A program made the position numbers and the translations under genes. From the NCBI GenBank assembly GCA_021199275.1, contig JAJQIJ010000013.1:118178-182177 (forward strand): a stretch of DNA of 64,000 nucleotides, in the 5' to 3' direction. This document shows, in pieces, positions 35,476 to 44,711 of this stretch. Numbering within the stretch: the first letter of the stretch is position 1; each line of letters opens with the position of its first letter. This DNA comes from Clostridiales bacterium. GTDB lineage: Bacteria > Bacillota > Clostridia > Oscillospirales > Acutalibacteraceae. The notes beneath the pieces were generated by a model that was not told where the DNA came from, did not search any database, and saw only the letters and a program-made list of their open reading frames with translations.

Positions 35476-36299
35476 AAAACGCTTTTTAAAGCCTTGGCGA
35501 AATCGCCAAGCTCGGCGCATTTTATGTCATAAACCCTGCCGCTGTCAACCAAAGTGTTGAATTCTTTATTGACAGGCAGCTTTGCAAGCACCTTTACGCC
35601 CAGCTCACCCGCCAGTTCGTCTGCCCGGGAAGCGCCGAACACGTCAAGCTTTTCACCGCAGTGTGGGCAGACATAATAGCTCATGTTTTCAACTATGCCC
35701 AGCACCGGCACATTCATCATTTTTGCCATGTTATAAGCTTTTTTGACTATCATTTTTACCAAGTCCTGCGGTGTTGACACTATTACTATGCCGTCAACAG
35801 GCATGCTTTGAAACACTGTAAGCGCCGCGTCGCCCGTGCCGGGCGGCATGTCAACAAACAGATAGTCAAGCTCGCCCCAGTTTACATCGCTCCAAAATTG
35901 GCCTATAACGCCGCTGATAACCGGGCCGCGCCAAACAACCGGCGCAGTTTCATCTTCCAGCATTAAATTAATGCTCATAATCTTAACGCCGTTTGCAGCT
36001 GTAATCGGCATAAGTGAATCGCCGCGCTGAACGCACTGTTCGTTAATGCCGAAAGAGCGCGGCACGCTCGGCCCTGTTATGTCTGAGTCCAAAATACCGA
36101 CTTTCAGCCCCAGCGCCGCACATTTTGACGCTATAAGGCATGACACAAGGCTTTTGCCGACCCCGCCCTTGCCGCTTACTATTCCTATTACCTTTTTAAT
36201 TTTTGAATGGCTGTTTGCGTCTATCAAAAAACTGCTTTTGTCATTTCTTTTAGCGCAGTCAGCGTCACATTCATTACAATTTTTGCTGCATTCGCTCAA
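35472..36299 (-). CDS. mrp: Mrp/NBP35-family iron-sulfur carrier ATPase
   Basis: 275 aa. The N-terminus is Cys-rich (CSKNCNECDADCAK), as in NBP35-like members that bind an extra 4Fe-4S cluster. The deviant Walker A SGKGGVGKS (42-50), the switch DSDITGPSVPR, the Walker B-like DYLFVDMPPGTGD and the C-terminal CPHC pair that bridges a cluster in the dimer are all present. Assembles and transfers Fe-S clusters in the cytoplasm. Lies 16 bp after lexA. Confidence 0.92.
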   Translation of the reverse strand: MSECSKNCNECDADCAKRNDKSSFLIDANSHSKIKKVIGIVSGKGGVGKSLVSCLIASKCAALGLKVGILDSDITGPSVPRSFGINEQCVQRGDSLMPITAANGVKIMSINLMLEDETAPVVWRGPVISGVIGQFWSDVNWGELDYLFVDMPPGTGDAALTVFQSMPVDGIVIVSTPQDLVKMIVKKAYNMAKMMNVPVLGIVENMSYYVCPHCGEKLDVFGASRADELAGELGVKVLAKLPVNKEFNTLVDSGRVYDIKCAELGDFAKALKSVL

Positions 36300-36315
36300 T
36301 TAAGTCACCCACAAA

Positions 36316-36903
36316 TCAATAGTTTCTTATTATTTTAACCACTTTCCCCAAAATTGCAAGCTCTGAAACAATAATTGGCTCAAATTCATCATTTTCAGGC
36401 TGAAGCCTAAAATGCCCGTTTTCCTTATAAAAGCGTTTTACCGTGGCTTCGTCTTCAATAAGCGCAACAACTATTTCGCCGTTTTCTGCATGTGGCGTGC
36501 GTTCAACAATGGCTATGTCGCCGTCTAAAATATGCGCCCCAATCATTGAATTTCCTTTTACGTGCAGGGCAAAATATTCGCCCGCGCGCTGTGTTTGCAC
36601 GGGTATATAGCCCTCAATATATTCTTCGGCAAAAACCGGGTAACCGGCAGCCACTGTGCCTACAACAGGCACCTGCGTTACCCTGCTGTCTGCCCCGGCA
36701 ATGCGAATGGTGCGCTTCAGGTTTGGTTCGCGCGTTATGTAGCCGGCGTTTTCAAGGGCATTTAAATTATATTGCACCGTGCAGGTTGATTTGAGCCCCA
36801 CCGCCTGCCCTATTTCCCTGACCGACGGCGCAACGCCGTTTTCAAATATAAAATTTTTTATATATTCAAACACCGCTTTTTGCGTTTGGTTAAGCTCCTT
36901 CAT
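36316..36903 (-). CDS. lexA: LexA repressor
   Basis: 195 aa. The N-terminal winged helix carries GVAPSVREIGQAVGLKST. The self-cleavage bond is Ala-Gly in VAAGYPV (86-87), and the catalytic dyad is Ser119 (KGNSM) and Lys156 (ATVKRFY). It represses the SOS regulon and cleaves itself with RecA-ssDNA. A candidate LexA site overlaps its own promoter. mrp follows and is probably co-transcribed. Confidence 0.95.
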   Translation of the reverse strand: MKELNQTQKAVFEYIKNFIFENGVAPSVREIGQAVGLKSTCTVQYNLNALENAGYITREPNLKRTIRIAGADSRVTQVPVVGTVAAGYPVFAEEYIEGYIPVQTQRAGEYFALHVKGNSMIGAHILDGDIAIVERTPHAENGEIVVALIEDEATVKRFYKENGHFRLQPENDEFEPIIVSELAILGKVVKIIRNY

Positions 36904-37026
36904 AATTTACCTGCCTTTGTGCATAATATTAAAAGCAAACGCCCACGGCAGGCATAAAAAGCGCCTGCCTGCTGCTGCAAGGCGGCAAAGGGCTGCAAAA
37001 CGAAGCTGCCTTGCCTAATTTAAAAT

Positions 37027-37065
37027 ATAATAGCACATTTATATAACCATGTCAAACATTTGTGC
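37027..37065 (-). promoter_or_regulatory. lexA promoter with overlapping candidate SOS box
   Basis: Minus strand: TTGACA (37055-37050), 17-bp spacer, TATTAT (37032-37027). Plus-strand AAACATTTGTGC at 37054-37065 matches the Gram-positive SOS core GAACATTTGTTC at 10 of 12 bases and covers the -35 box, as expected for autoregulation. TAGCACA/TGTGCTA also flank the promoter as an inverted pair (37031-37037, 37061-37067). Confidence 0.55.
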
Positions 37066-37174
37066 TACCGCCCGCTGGGCGGCGCAGGTCGGTTAAGCAG
37101 CCCGGCTTACACCAAAAATTACCGCGCGCGCAGGCAAAACTTTTTGTTTTTAAAATTTCTTATTGAAAAAAGTG

Positions 37175-37203
37175 TTGACAAATGGCGCGTTATATAATAT
37201 AAT
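37175..37203 (+). promoter_or_regulatory. Consensus promoter of the tRNA-Met/tRNA-Glu operon
   Basis: TTGACA, 17-bp spacer, TATAAT, ending 31 bp before the first tRNA. Confidence 0.85.
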
Positions 37204-37234
37204 CAATCTTACTGAAATTCGCTGAGGCATATAT

Positions 37235-37311
37235 GGCTTTATAGCTCAGTTGGCTAGAGCATGCGGTTCATACCCGCAGTGTCACTGGTTCGAATCCAGT
37301 TAAAGCCACCA
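37235..37311 (+). tRNA. tRNA-Met (anticodon CAT), elongator type
   Basis: 77 nt with encoded CCA; anticodon loop TTCATAC between TGCGG and CCGCA. The paired G1-C72 end argues against an initiator tRNA. An Ile2 tRNA with modified CAT cannot be fully excluded. Confidence 0.93.
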
Positions 37312-37359
37312 CAGGGTGCTAAGCCTGCATACAGCGTTTTAAGGCTTATCACCCAAAAC

Positions 37360-37434
37360 GGCCCGGTGGTCAAGCGGCTAAGACACCGCCCTTTCACGGC
37401 GGTAACACGAGTTCGATTCTCGTCCGGGTCACCA
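37360..37434 (+). tRNA. tRNA-Glu (anticodon TTC)
   Basis: 75 nt with encoded CCA; anticodon loop CTTTCAC between CCGCC and GGCGG, T-loop GTTCGATTC. Same transcript as tRNA-Met. Confidence 0.95.
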
Positions 37435-37436
37435 TA

Positions 37437-37477
37437 AAATCCGAAAGGCAAATGCCTTTCGGATTTTTATTTTTTTA
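37437..37477 (+). terminator. Terminator of the tRNA operon
   Basis: AAATCCGAAAGGCA / TGCCTTTCGGATTT, a perfect 14-bp stem, then a long T-rich run beginning 2 bp after the tRNA-Glu CCA end. Confidence 0.9.
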
Positions 37478-37596
37478 TTTTAAATTTGTAACGGGCAGCG
37501 CCCGCATTCAGCGCTTTGTGTGTTTATTAAACCGCCGCCGAAAAAATTAAACGGCGCACGCCGCCTTATGTGGCGGGGCAATTTGATTTAGTTATG

Positions 37597-39045
37597 TCAT
37601 TCAGAAACATTGCCGCTTTCTGAAATTTCACTTTGCGCTAAGGCGGCGCTTTCGTCTGCCGTTCCAGCGCTTTTGGCGGCTGCCTGCCTGTCTTTTTTCT
37701 TGAAGCGCCGCGTCACGTCTAAAAACATAAGCACAGCCATTACAATGCACACCAAGTCTGCCACGGGCTGGGCATAAACTATGCCGTCAAAGCCTATAAA
37801 CCTGTCCATAATAACCAAAAGCGGCAAAAAGACTATGCCCTGCCGCGCAAGCGACAGCACCAGGCTCTGCACAGACTTGCCCATGCCCTGAAAAGCGAAA
37901 TTAATTGTAAACATAATGCCTATGAACGGGCCCGCCAGCATAAGCCCGCGCAGAATTTTAACGCCGTAATAGGTAACCATGGCGTCGTTTTCGCCGTTAA
38001 ATATATTAATTATATTGTCTGTAAAGCAATAATAAATTGCGGTAAGCACGCCGCCGAGTATAAGAGTGCAGGTAATTGTAAATCTTATGGTGGATTTCAT
38101 TCTTTTTATATTCTTTGCGCCGAATGAATAGCCTATCAGCGGCTGCACGCCAAGACCAATGCCCATTTGCAAAAATACAACCAGCATATTTACTTTCATT
38201 GCAACGCCGAGCGCGGCAACGGCAGCTTCACCGTAATCTTTCATAAAGTTGTTTAATATAATGTTTGAAACGCTCATTAAAACATTATTTATGGCGGCGG
38301 GAATGCCCACGGGAATTACGTTTTTGGCAATTCCGTCTCTTACCGAAAAGCGTTTCGGGTTGCAAGACAGCAGCGAACGCCCGCGCATAAGATAAACCGC
38401 ATAATAAACCACGGAAGCCACGTTTCCTATAACAGTGGCAACGGCTGCGCCGCCCACACCCATGTCAAGCGCTAAAATCATAACGGGGTCAAGCACAATG
38501 TTGGTAACCGTGCCTATCATCATGCCGGTCATTGATTCCTTGGCGGCGCCTTCGCCCCTTATAAGATTGCTGGCGGTAATTGACACCACAATTGCCGGGC
38601 CGCCTATTGCTATATATTTAAGGTAATCGTAAGCATAGTCTATTACTTCGCTGCTTTGCCCGCCAAGCGCTGATATGAGCGGGTTTATAAATATAAGAAT
38701 CAGCGCCAATATTACCGCGCCCGAAAAAATTGACGAAAATATTGCAAATGAACTTATCTTTTTTACTTTATAATGGTTGCCTTCGCCCATTGAACGCGAA
38801 ATATATGCCGAACCGCCCACGCCGAATATATTGCCGAACGCCACAAAAAACAAAAACACAGGCATTGTAATGCTGACTGCCGCGGTGGCGTTTGTGTCTT
38901 TCATAAGACTTACAAAATATGTGTCTGCCATGTTGTAAATAACATTTACAAGGCTTGACAGCACAGACGGCACGGCAAGCGCCGCCACCGCCCGCGGTAT
39001 TGGGTATGACGAAAATATTTCTTCTCTTTTTTCCTTTGTTGCCAT
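37597..39045 (-). CDS. MATE family efflux transporter
   Basis: 482 aa with 12 membrane segments in two homologous halves. The N-terminal IPRAVAALAVPSVLSSLVNV and NMADTYFVS, and the second-half IPVGIPAAINNVLM, are typical of NorM/DinF-like MATE proteins that export drugs or metabolites in exchange for Na+ or H+. The C-terminal 40 residues are Ala/Ser/Glu-rich and disordered. The substrate is unknown. Confidence 0.93.
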   Translation of the reverse strand: MATKEKREEIFSSYPIPRAVAALAVPSVLSSLVNVIYNMADTYFVSLMKDTNATAAVSITMPVFLFFVAFGNIFGVGGSAYISRSMGEGNHYKVKKISSFAIFSSIFSGAVILALILIFINPLISALGGQSSEVIDYAYDYLKYIAIGGPAIVVSITASNLIRGEGAAKESMTGMMIGTVTNIVLDPVMILALDMGVGGAAVATVIGNVASVVYYAVYLMRGRSLLSCNPKRFSVRDGIAKNVIPVGIPAAINNVLMSVSNIILNNFMKDYGEAAVAALGVAMKVNMLVVFLQMGIGLGVQPLIGYSFGAKNIKRMKSTIRFTITCTLILGGVLTAIYYCFTDNIINIFNGENDAMVTYYGVKILRGLMLAGPFIGIMFTINFAFQGMGKSVQSLVLSLARQGIVFLPLLVIMDRFIGFDGIVYAQPVADLVCIVMAVLMFLDVTRRFKKKDRQAAAKSAGTADESAALAQSEISESGNVSE

Positions 39046-39070
39046 TTTTCCACCTTCTGTTACTGTTGAT

Positions 39071-39199
39071 TAATATAATGGCTTGCCCGTTATTAAACGT
39101 GGCGACAGCCGCTGCCGCCCCGGCGGGAAATTGTACTCACCGCTTATTAAAAACCGGGCCACGAAGCCTTTAGATGCGGGGGGCATTCCCCCCTAAATT
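39071..39199 (-). repeat. Dispersed structured intergenic repeat, copy C
   Basis: Contains GGCTTGCCCGTTATTAAACG, GACAGCCGCTGCCGCCCC, TACTCACCGCTTATTAAAAA and the end GGGGGGCATTCCCCCCTAAATTA, the last forming its own hairpin. It fills the space between ksgA and the MATE gene. Confidence 0.65.
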
Positions 39200-39208
39200 A
39201 TTGAGCAA

Positions 39209-40057
39209 TTACAAATTTTGGCTGATAAGCGCAAATTCGCCCATTGAAAGGTCTTCCGCCCTTGCGAGTGGGTTAATTTGCAGCTGTGAAAGCAGCGCTG
39301 CCGTTTTGTCTTTCGGTAAATTCAAATTGCTTGACAGGCTGTTTGTAATATTTTTGCGCCGCTGCGAAAACGCGGCATTTACCACACGGAAAAACGCGGC
39401 TTCGCCCCCGGGCTCAAACAGGGTGTTTTTTCGCATGTTAAGGCGTATAACCGCGCTGTCAACCTGCGGGGCGGGCACAAAGCTGCCGCGCCCGACCTGA
39501 AATAAAAGCTGAGCGTCGGCATAATAATTAACCATAACCGTTATTGCCGACGAGCCCCTGCCGGGAATGTCAGCCGTTATGCGCTGCGCGGTTTCCTTTT
39601 GCAGCATAAGCACAATGCTTTCAAAGAAAACGCCGCTTTTAAGCAGTGCTGAAATTATGGGCGTCGTTATATAATAAGGCAGATTTGCGCACACTTTTAT
39701 GCAAGACATGCCGGCAAATTCGTCTTTCACAAGCTGCGCCAAATCAAGCTTTAAAAAATCTGCGCAGATTATTTTCAGGTTGTCACGCGCGCCGAGCGTT
39801 TCATTTAAAATGCTTATGAGCCGCCTGTCTGCCTCAACTGAAACCACCTTGCCGGCGCATTTGCACAGCTCTTGGGTCAGCGTGCCGATTCCGGGGCCGA
39901 TTTCAAGAACACCTGTTTTTTCGCCCGCGCCGAGAGCCGCAGCCATTTTTGGGCAAACCGCAGGGTTTACAATAAAATTCTGCCCCAGCTTTTTTGAAAA
40001 CGAAAAGCCGTTTTCGGCAAGTATTTTATTGACTGTGTTTATATTGCATAAATCCAT
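39209..40057 (-). CDS. ksgA: 16S rRNA (adenine(1518)-N6/adenine(1519)-N6)-dimethyltransferase
   Basis: 282 aa from MDLCNINTVNKILAENG, behind AAAGGAGGTG. The SAM site is VLEIGPGIGTLTQEL, the acidic residue VEADRR follows, and the catalytic NLPYYITTP is intact. Dimethylates two adenines near the 3' end of 16S rRNA during 30S assembly. It has its own promoter with a leader of roughly 180 nt. Confidence 0.95.
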   Translation of the reverse strand: MDLCNINTVNKILAENGFSFSKKLGQNFIVNPAVCPKMAAALGAGEKTGVLEIGPGIGTLTQELCKCAGKVVSVEADRRLISILNETLGARDNLKIICADFLKLDLAQLVKDEFAGMSCIKVCANLPYYITTPIISALLKSGVFFESIVLMLQKETAQRITADIPGRGSSAITVMVNYYADAQLLFQVGRGSFVPAPQVDSAVIRLNMRKNTLFEPGGEAAFFRVVNAAFSQRRKNITNSLSSNLNLPKDKTAALLSQLQINPLARAEDLSMGEFALISQNL

Positions 40058-40246
40058 TTCCGGCAGCACCTCCTTTAAAGAGCCGGGCTGCTTTACAGCG
40101 CCTGCCTTTCTTTGGCTTTTAAGCCATTTGCACTAAAAGCAATTCCGCCAAGGCGCACGGCGCGGCGTTTATTGTGCATTTTGGCAGAAAACACCCGTAA
40201 TTGCGCAACTGCTTTAGTTGCCCATAAGGCGCCTAATCAATGCGTT

Positions 40247-40275
40247 ATTGTAGCACAATAAAAATCATTTTTCAA
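40247..40275 (-). promoter_or_regulatory. ksgA promoter
   Basis: Minus strand: TTGAAA (40275-40270), 17-bp spacer, TACAAT (40252-40247). It lies back to back with the marR promoter, 28 bp between the -35 boxes. Confidence 0.6.
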
Positions 40276-40303
40276 TATGTTTGCAACATTTTTAAATTTA
40301 TTG

Positions 40304-40363
40304 TTGACAAACAAATACGCTTTTGCTATAATCTGTGTTAGTCGATTAACATTAGTTAACTAA
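40304..40363 (+). promoter_or_regulatory. marR-exporter promoter with palindromic operator
   Basis: TTGACA (40304), 17-bp spacer, TATAAT (40327). A perfect 12-bp palindrome TTAGTTAACTAA lies at 40352-40363, about 15-25 bp past the likely transcription start, with an imperfect partner GTTAGTCGATTAAC just before it. This resembles MarR-family operators and suggests autorepression of the regulator and exporter. Confidence 0.65.
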
Positions 40364-40425
40364 CTTTAATCAAACCGGCGACTCAAAGCCACGCTTTTAT
40401 CGCCATTTTACAGAGAGGTGATTTT

Positions 40426-40968
40426 TTGGACAATGACGCAGAAAAATGCCGCCCGGCGGAAAATCCGGCCCCATTGTGCAACGACTTAAAGGAAATCTGC
40501 TTTTTTCCGCTGTTTCCGGTAATAAACTATCTTTCAAGGCTGGTACGTGAAAATTTCAGAAGCACGTTAAAGCAAAACGGGCTTTACCCCGGGCAGGAAG
40601 AAATTTTGCTTACCATTATGTTCAACGCCGGAATAAAGCCGCAGGAACTTGCAAACAAGCTTTCAACAAGTCTTGCCAGCATTTCCGTTTCGCTAAAGCG
40701 CCTTGAAAAAGCGGGCTTTATAATTAAGAAGCCTGACGAAAAAGACGCCAGAACACGCCATATATATATAAACGAAACGGCGGCCGCGGCGCTTGGGCGC
40801 ATTCACACAGAGCTGCAAAGCTATGAAAGTGAAATAATAAAAGACTTTAAAAACGAAGAGCTTGAAAACTTAAGAAATTACCTTGACAGGCTTATCTATA
40901 ATGCGTCCGGGGTGGAAAATTATTCATATAAACGCCCGCCGGAACACGAAAGGAGATGTGAGGATTGA
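40426..40968 (+). CDS. MarR-family transcriptional regulator
   Basis: 180 aa, starting at TTG 40426 behind GAGAGGTG. The winged helix lies at about residues 65-125: IKPQELANKLSTSLASISVSL as recognition helix, then the wing KKPDEKDARTRHIYI with the conserved Asp-Arg pattern. N- and C-terminal helices form the dimer. It overlaps the first exporter gene by 4 bp (TTGA), so regulator and transporter are made together. It probably represses its own operon until a ligand, possibly a transported toxic compound, binds. Confidence 0.9.
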   Translation: MDNDAEKCRPAENPAPLCNDLKEICFFPLFPVINYLSRLVRENFRSTLKQNGLYPGQEEILLTIMFNAGIKPQELANKLSTSLASISVSLKRLEKAGFIIKKPDEKDARTRHIYINETAAAALGRIHTELQSYESEIIKDFKNEELENLRNYLDRLIYNASGVENYSYKRPPEHERRCED

Positions 40969-42752
40969 CAAAAGAAAAAGTCAAAAAAACAAAAAGCAAA
41001 ACAAAGCTCACAACATATCTTAAAGGGCTGTGGGTGCCTGCCATAATAGGCTCTTTCGGCATGGTTATTGAAGCGCTGTGCCAGCTTTTGCTGCCAAAGC
41101 TTATGGGCGTAATAATAGACAACGGCGTTACCCCGGTTTTAAACGGCACCATGAACGAAGCAGACGGCAGGGCATACATATTGAAAGAGGCAATTCTTAT
41201 GATTTTGATTGCGCTTGTGGCCATAGCCGGCGGCGTTTTCTGCATGTATGAGTCGTCAATAGTAAGCCAGAAATATGCCTATAAAATCAGAAATGCCATG
41301 TTTGACAAAATAGCGAAGTTTTCATTTGCAAACATAGACAAATTTTCAACCGCTTCGCTGACTACAAGGGTTACCACAGACGTGACCACCGTGCAGAATA
41401 TGACAATGATGATTTTGCGCATGCTTATAAGGGGGCCGTCTCTTTTAATCATAGCTTCATTTTTTGCAATTACAATCAGCCCGCGCCTGGCGCTCATAAT
41501 ACTTATGGTGCTGCCCTTTATAGCCGTGGCGGTTGTGGTAATTATGAAATACGGCTTTCCCATGTTTCAAAAAATGCAGAAAAGAATTGACAATTTGAAC
41601 AGAGTTGTTCAGGAAAACCTGATAGGCATAAGGGTTGTTAAGGCGTTTGTGCGCGAAGAAGATGAAAAGAAAAAATTCAAGCAGGCAAACGACGCCCTGT
41701 CAAAACAGGGGGCAAGGGCTTCCGGGCTGATAATTATTGCAATGCCCGTAATGATGCTGCTTTTCAACCTTACAGTTGTGGCGGTGCTGTATAACGGCGG
41801 AATTCAGGTGAGCACCGGCGACTTGTCAACCGGCGAACTTATAAGCTTTATATCATATGTTTCGGAAATACTTATGAGCATGATGATGCTGGCAATGATT
41901 TTGCTGCAGGTTGCAAGGGGCAAAGCCTGTGCAGACCGTATTAAAGAGGTGCTGGACACTGAAAGCGAAATGAAAGACAATAAAGATTCAGACCTGAAAG
42001 TAACCGCCGGCAAAATTGAATTTAAAAATGTTGATTTCCGCTATTCAGACCAGACGGACGGCGACGACATATTGACAAACATAAGCTTCACCGCAGAGCC
42101 CGGGCAGGTAATCGGAATTGTGGGCTCAACGGGCTGCGGCAAATCAAGCCTTGTTTCGCTTATTCCGCGGCTTTATGACGTAACGCGCGGCAGCGTGCTG
42201 ATTGACGGGGCTGACGTGCGCGACTACGGCATGACTGCCCTGCGCGACAGCATAGGCGTTGTGCTGCAAAAAAACACCCTGTTTACCGGCACTATTAAAG
42301 AAAATATAAAATGGGGCTGCCCAGACGCCACTGACGACGAAATAATTGAAGCCTGTAAGGCGGCGCAGGCGCACGACTTTATCATGTCTTTCCCGGACGG
42401 ATATGACACGGTGCTGGCGCAGGGCGGGCTTAACCTGTCCGGCGGGCAAAAGCAGCGCCTTTGCATAGCGCGCGCCATGATTAAAAAGCCGAAAATTCTT
42501 ATTCTTGACGATTCGACTTCCGCGGTGGACACGGCAACCGAAGCTAAAATCAGAAAGTCATTTTATACAAATTTGAAAGACACCACCGTAATTATAATAG
42601 CCCAGCGCATAAATTCAGTTGCAGAGGCTGACAAAATTTTGGTTATGGACGACGGGCAGATAAAAGGCGAAGGCGTGCACAGCGAATTAATTGAAAGCAA
42701 CACCATTTATAAAGAAATTTACACAACGCAGTTAAAGGGGGTTGGTGAATAA
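40965..42752 (+). CDS. ABC exporter half-transporter with degenerate catalytic site
   Basis: 595 aa, TTG start behind AGGAGATG. An N-terminal six-helix exporter domain is followed by a nucleotide-binding domain with Walker A GSTGCGKSS and a canonical signature LSGGQKQR. Walker B reads ILILDDSTSAVD, with Asp instead of the catalytic Glu, and the switch loop is IIAQR with Gln instead of His. These are the hallmarks of the degenerate half of heterodimeric exporters (TM287/288, BmrCD type). The partner is the next gene, overlapping by one base. Likely exports drugs, lipids or peptides. Confidence 0.92.
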   Translation: MTKEKVKKTKSKTKLTTYLKGLWVPAIIGSFGMVIEALCQLLLPKLMGVIIDNGVTPVLNGTMNEADGRAYILKEAILMILIALVAIAGGVFCMYESSIVSQKYAYKIRNAMFDKIAKFSFANIDKFSTASLTTRVTTDVTTVQNMTMMILRMLIRGPSLLIIASFFAITISPRLALIILMVLPFIAVAVVVIMKYGFPMFQKMQKRIDNLNRVVQENLIGIRVVKAFVREEDEKKKFKQANDALSKQGARASGLIIIAMPVMMLLFNLTVVAVLYNGGIQVSTGDLSTGELISFISYVSEILMSMMMLAMILLQVARGKACADRIKEVLDTESEMKDNKDSDLKVTAGKIEFKNVDFRYSDQTDGDDILTNISFTAEPGQVIGIVGSTGCGKSSLVSLIPRLYDVTRGSVLIDGADVRDYGMTALRDSIGVVLQKNTLFTGTIKENIKWGCPDATDDEIIEACKAAQAHDFIMSFPDGYDTVLAQGGLNLSGGQKQRLCIARAMIKKPKILILDDSTSAVDTATEAKIRKSFYTNLKDTTVIIIAQRINSVAEADKILVMDDGQIKGEGVHSELIESNTIYKEIYTTQLKGVGE

Positions 42753-44650
42753 TGGATAACGCAAACACAGAAAAGCTTAAAAGCAAGGCAAGCCCGAACA
42801 ACCGCCCGGGCGGCGGCCCCCGCGGCATTCCGAACGGCGGCTTTAAAAAGCCGAAAAACACAGGCCGTGTGGTAAAAAGGATTTTGCAATATATTGGCAA
42901 AAGCAAATACTGGCTTATTGTTTCACTGTTGGCCGTTTTGGGCGCAACGGCATTTTCCGTATTGGCGTCTGCAAGACTGCAGCCCCTTATTGACAAGGCG
43001 ATTTACCCTGTTTTTGACAAGTCAGAGCTTATAAAGCAGCTGGTTATTCTTGCGTCGTTTTACATTCTTTCATCAATTATGAACTTTGCGCAAAGCAAAA
43101 TAATGGTGAACATTGCATATAAAACCACAAACATTATAAGGCGCGATTTATTTGACCACATGCAAACCCTGCCGATAAGATATTTCGACAGCAAAACACA
43201 CGGTGAAATAATGAGCCGTTTTACAAACGACGTTGACAACATGCAGGTTATGCTGGAACAGTCTGTGGTGCAGCTGATTTCAAGCGTTTTCACGTTTATA
43301 GGAATAGTTGCAATGATGATTTATTTCAACTGGAAGCTGTTTTTAATTGTGCTTGTGTTCCTTATAATTATGGTAAGGGTTACTGCGTTTATAGGCAAAA
43401 AAACGCGCAAGCATTACCAGGCGCAGCAAAAAAACCTGGGCATTATGAACGGCTATATTGAAGAAAATATTGAAGGCATGAAGGTTGTAAAAATTTTCAA
43501 CCATGAAAACACCGTGACAAATGAATTCGGCGAATTAAACACAAACTTCTGCCAAAGCGCTACAAAGGCCAACTTTTATTCGGGCATAATGGGGCCGTGT
43601 TCGTCAGGCATAAACAACACCGCCTATGCGGTGGTAACCGTTTTGGGCGCCCTTATGGTAATTATGACAGGCGGCACATTTTCAGTGGGCTCGCTGACCT
43701 CATTTTTGACTTATTCAAAGCAGTTTTCACAACCCATTCAGCAGATTACAAACCAGATGAACAACATTTTTTCAGCGCTTGCCGGTGCTGAAAGGGTGTT
43801 TGAAATTATGGACATGGACAGTGAAATAGACGACGGCACCGTAACGGCAGTTACAAAAAAAGACGAAAACGGCAACGACGTTTATTATTGGGACGACGGC
43901 GGAAAGCTGACTAAAATAGAGGGAAATATAATATTTGACGGGGTAACGTTTTCATATGTCGAAAACAAGGTTGTGCTCAAAGATATTAACCTTTATGCTA
44001 AGCCAAACCAGAAAATTGCGTTTGTCGGCTCAACCGGCGCCGGGAAAACCACCATTACAAACCTTATAAACAGGTTTTATGACATTCAAGAGGGCACCAT
44101 AACATATGATTCAATAGATATAAGGCGCATTAAAAAGGCTGATTTGCGCCGCTCTATGTCAATGGTGCTGCAAGACACAAGCCTGTTTACCGGCACAATA
44201 CTTGACAACATTCGCTATGGCAGAACAGACGCGACTGACGACGAATGCATAGCAGCCGCAAAGCTTGCAGCCGCGCATTCATTTATAAGGCGCCTGCCTA
44301 ACGGCTATAACACCGTTATAACGGGCGGCGGCGAAAACCTGTCTCAGGGGCAGCGGCAGCTGCTTTCAATAGCAAGAGCGGCGGTTGCAAAGCCTGTTGT
44401 GCTTATTTTAGACGAAGCCACGTCTTCAGTAGACACGCGCACAGAGCTGCACATTGAACACGGAATGGACCGCCTGATGGAAGGCAGAACAGTGTTTGTA
44501 ATAGCGCACCGCCTGTCTACCGTAAGAAATTCAAACGCCATAATGGTGCTTGAACACGGTGAAATCATAGAGCGCGGCGACCATGACGATTTGCTTGGCG
44601 CGCAGGGCAGGTATTACGAGCTTTACACCGGCAAGGCAAAGCTGAGCTGA
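42752..44650 (+). CDS. ABC exporter half-transporter, catalytic partner
   Basis: 632 aa with a Gly/Pro-rich N-terminal tail, six membrane helices, and a nucleotide-binding domain with Walker A GSTGAGKTT, Walker B ILDEATSSVD with the catalytic Glu, and switch His in IAHRLST. Its signature motif is LSQGQ rather than LSGGQ, which complements the degenerate Walker B and switch loop of the preceding subunit. One composite ATP site is therefore canonical and one degenerate, as in known heterodimeric exporters. Start ATG overlaps the previous stop (TAATG). Confidence 0.93.
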   Translation: MDNANTEKLKSKASPNNRPGGGPRGIPNGGFKKPKNTGRVVKRILQYIGKSKYWLIVSLLAVLGATAFSVLASARLQPLIDKAIYPVFDKSELIKQLVILASFYILSSIMNFAQSKIMVNIAYKTTNIIRRDLFDHMQTLPIRYFDSKTHGEIMSRFTNDVDNMQVMLEQSVVQLISSVFTFIGIVAMMIYFNWKLFLIVLVFLIIMVRVTAFIGKKTRKHYQAQQKNLGIMNGYIEENIEGMKVVKIFNHENTVTNEFGELNTNFCQSATKANFYSGIMGPCSSGINNTAYAVVTVLGALMVIMTGGTFSVGSLTSFLTYSKQFSQPIQQITNQMNNIFSALAGAERVFEIMDMDSEIDDGTVTAVTKKDENGNDVYYWDDGGKLTKIEGNIIFDGVTFSYVENKVVLKDINLYAKPNQKIAFVGSTGAGKTTITNLINRFYDIQEGTITYDSIDIRRIKKADLRRSMSMVLQDTSLFTGTILDNIRYGRTDATDDECIAAAKLAAAHSFIRRLPNGYNTVITGGGENLSQGQRQLLSIARAAVAKPVVLILDEATSSVDTRTELHIEHGMDRLMEGRTVFVIAHRLSTVRNSNAIMVLEHGEIIERGDHDDLLGAQGRYYELYTGKAKLS

Positions 44651-44666
44651 CATCAAATCAATAAAA

Positions 44667-44700
44667 AAAGAACCGTCTCACATTTGTGGGGCGGTTCTTT
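44667..44700. terminator. Bidirectional terminator between exporter and aquaporin genes
   Basis: AAAGAACCGTCTCAC / GTGGGGCGGTTCTTT, with G-U pairs in the lower stem; A-run before and T-rich after. Confidence 0.75.
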
Positions 44701-44711
44701 ATTGAGTGTAA

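Noticed and set aside
35472..36299. ParA-type plasmid or chromosome partition ATPase
   Set aside because: The N-terminal Cys cluster, the CPHC pair and DMPPGTGD identify an Mrp/NBP35 iron-sulfur carrier.
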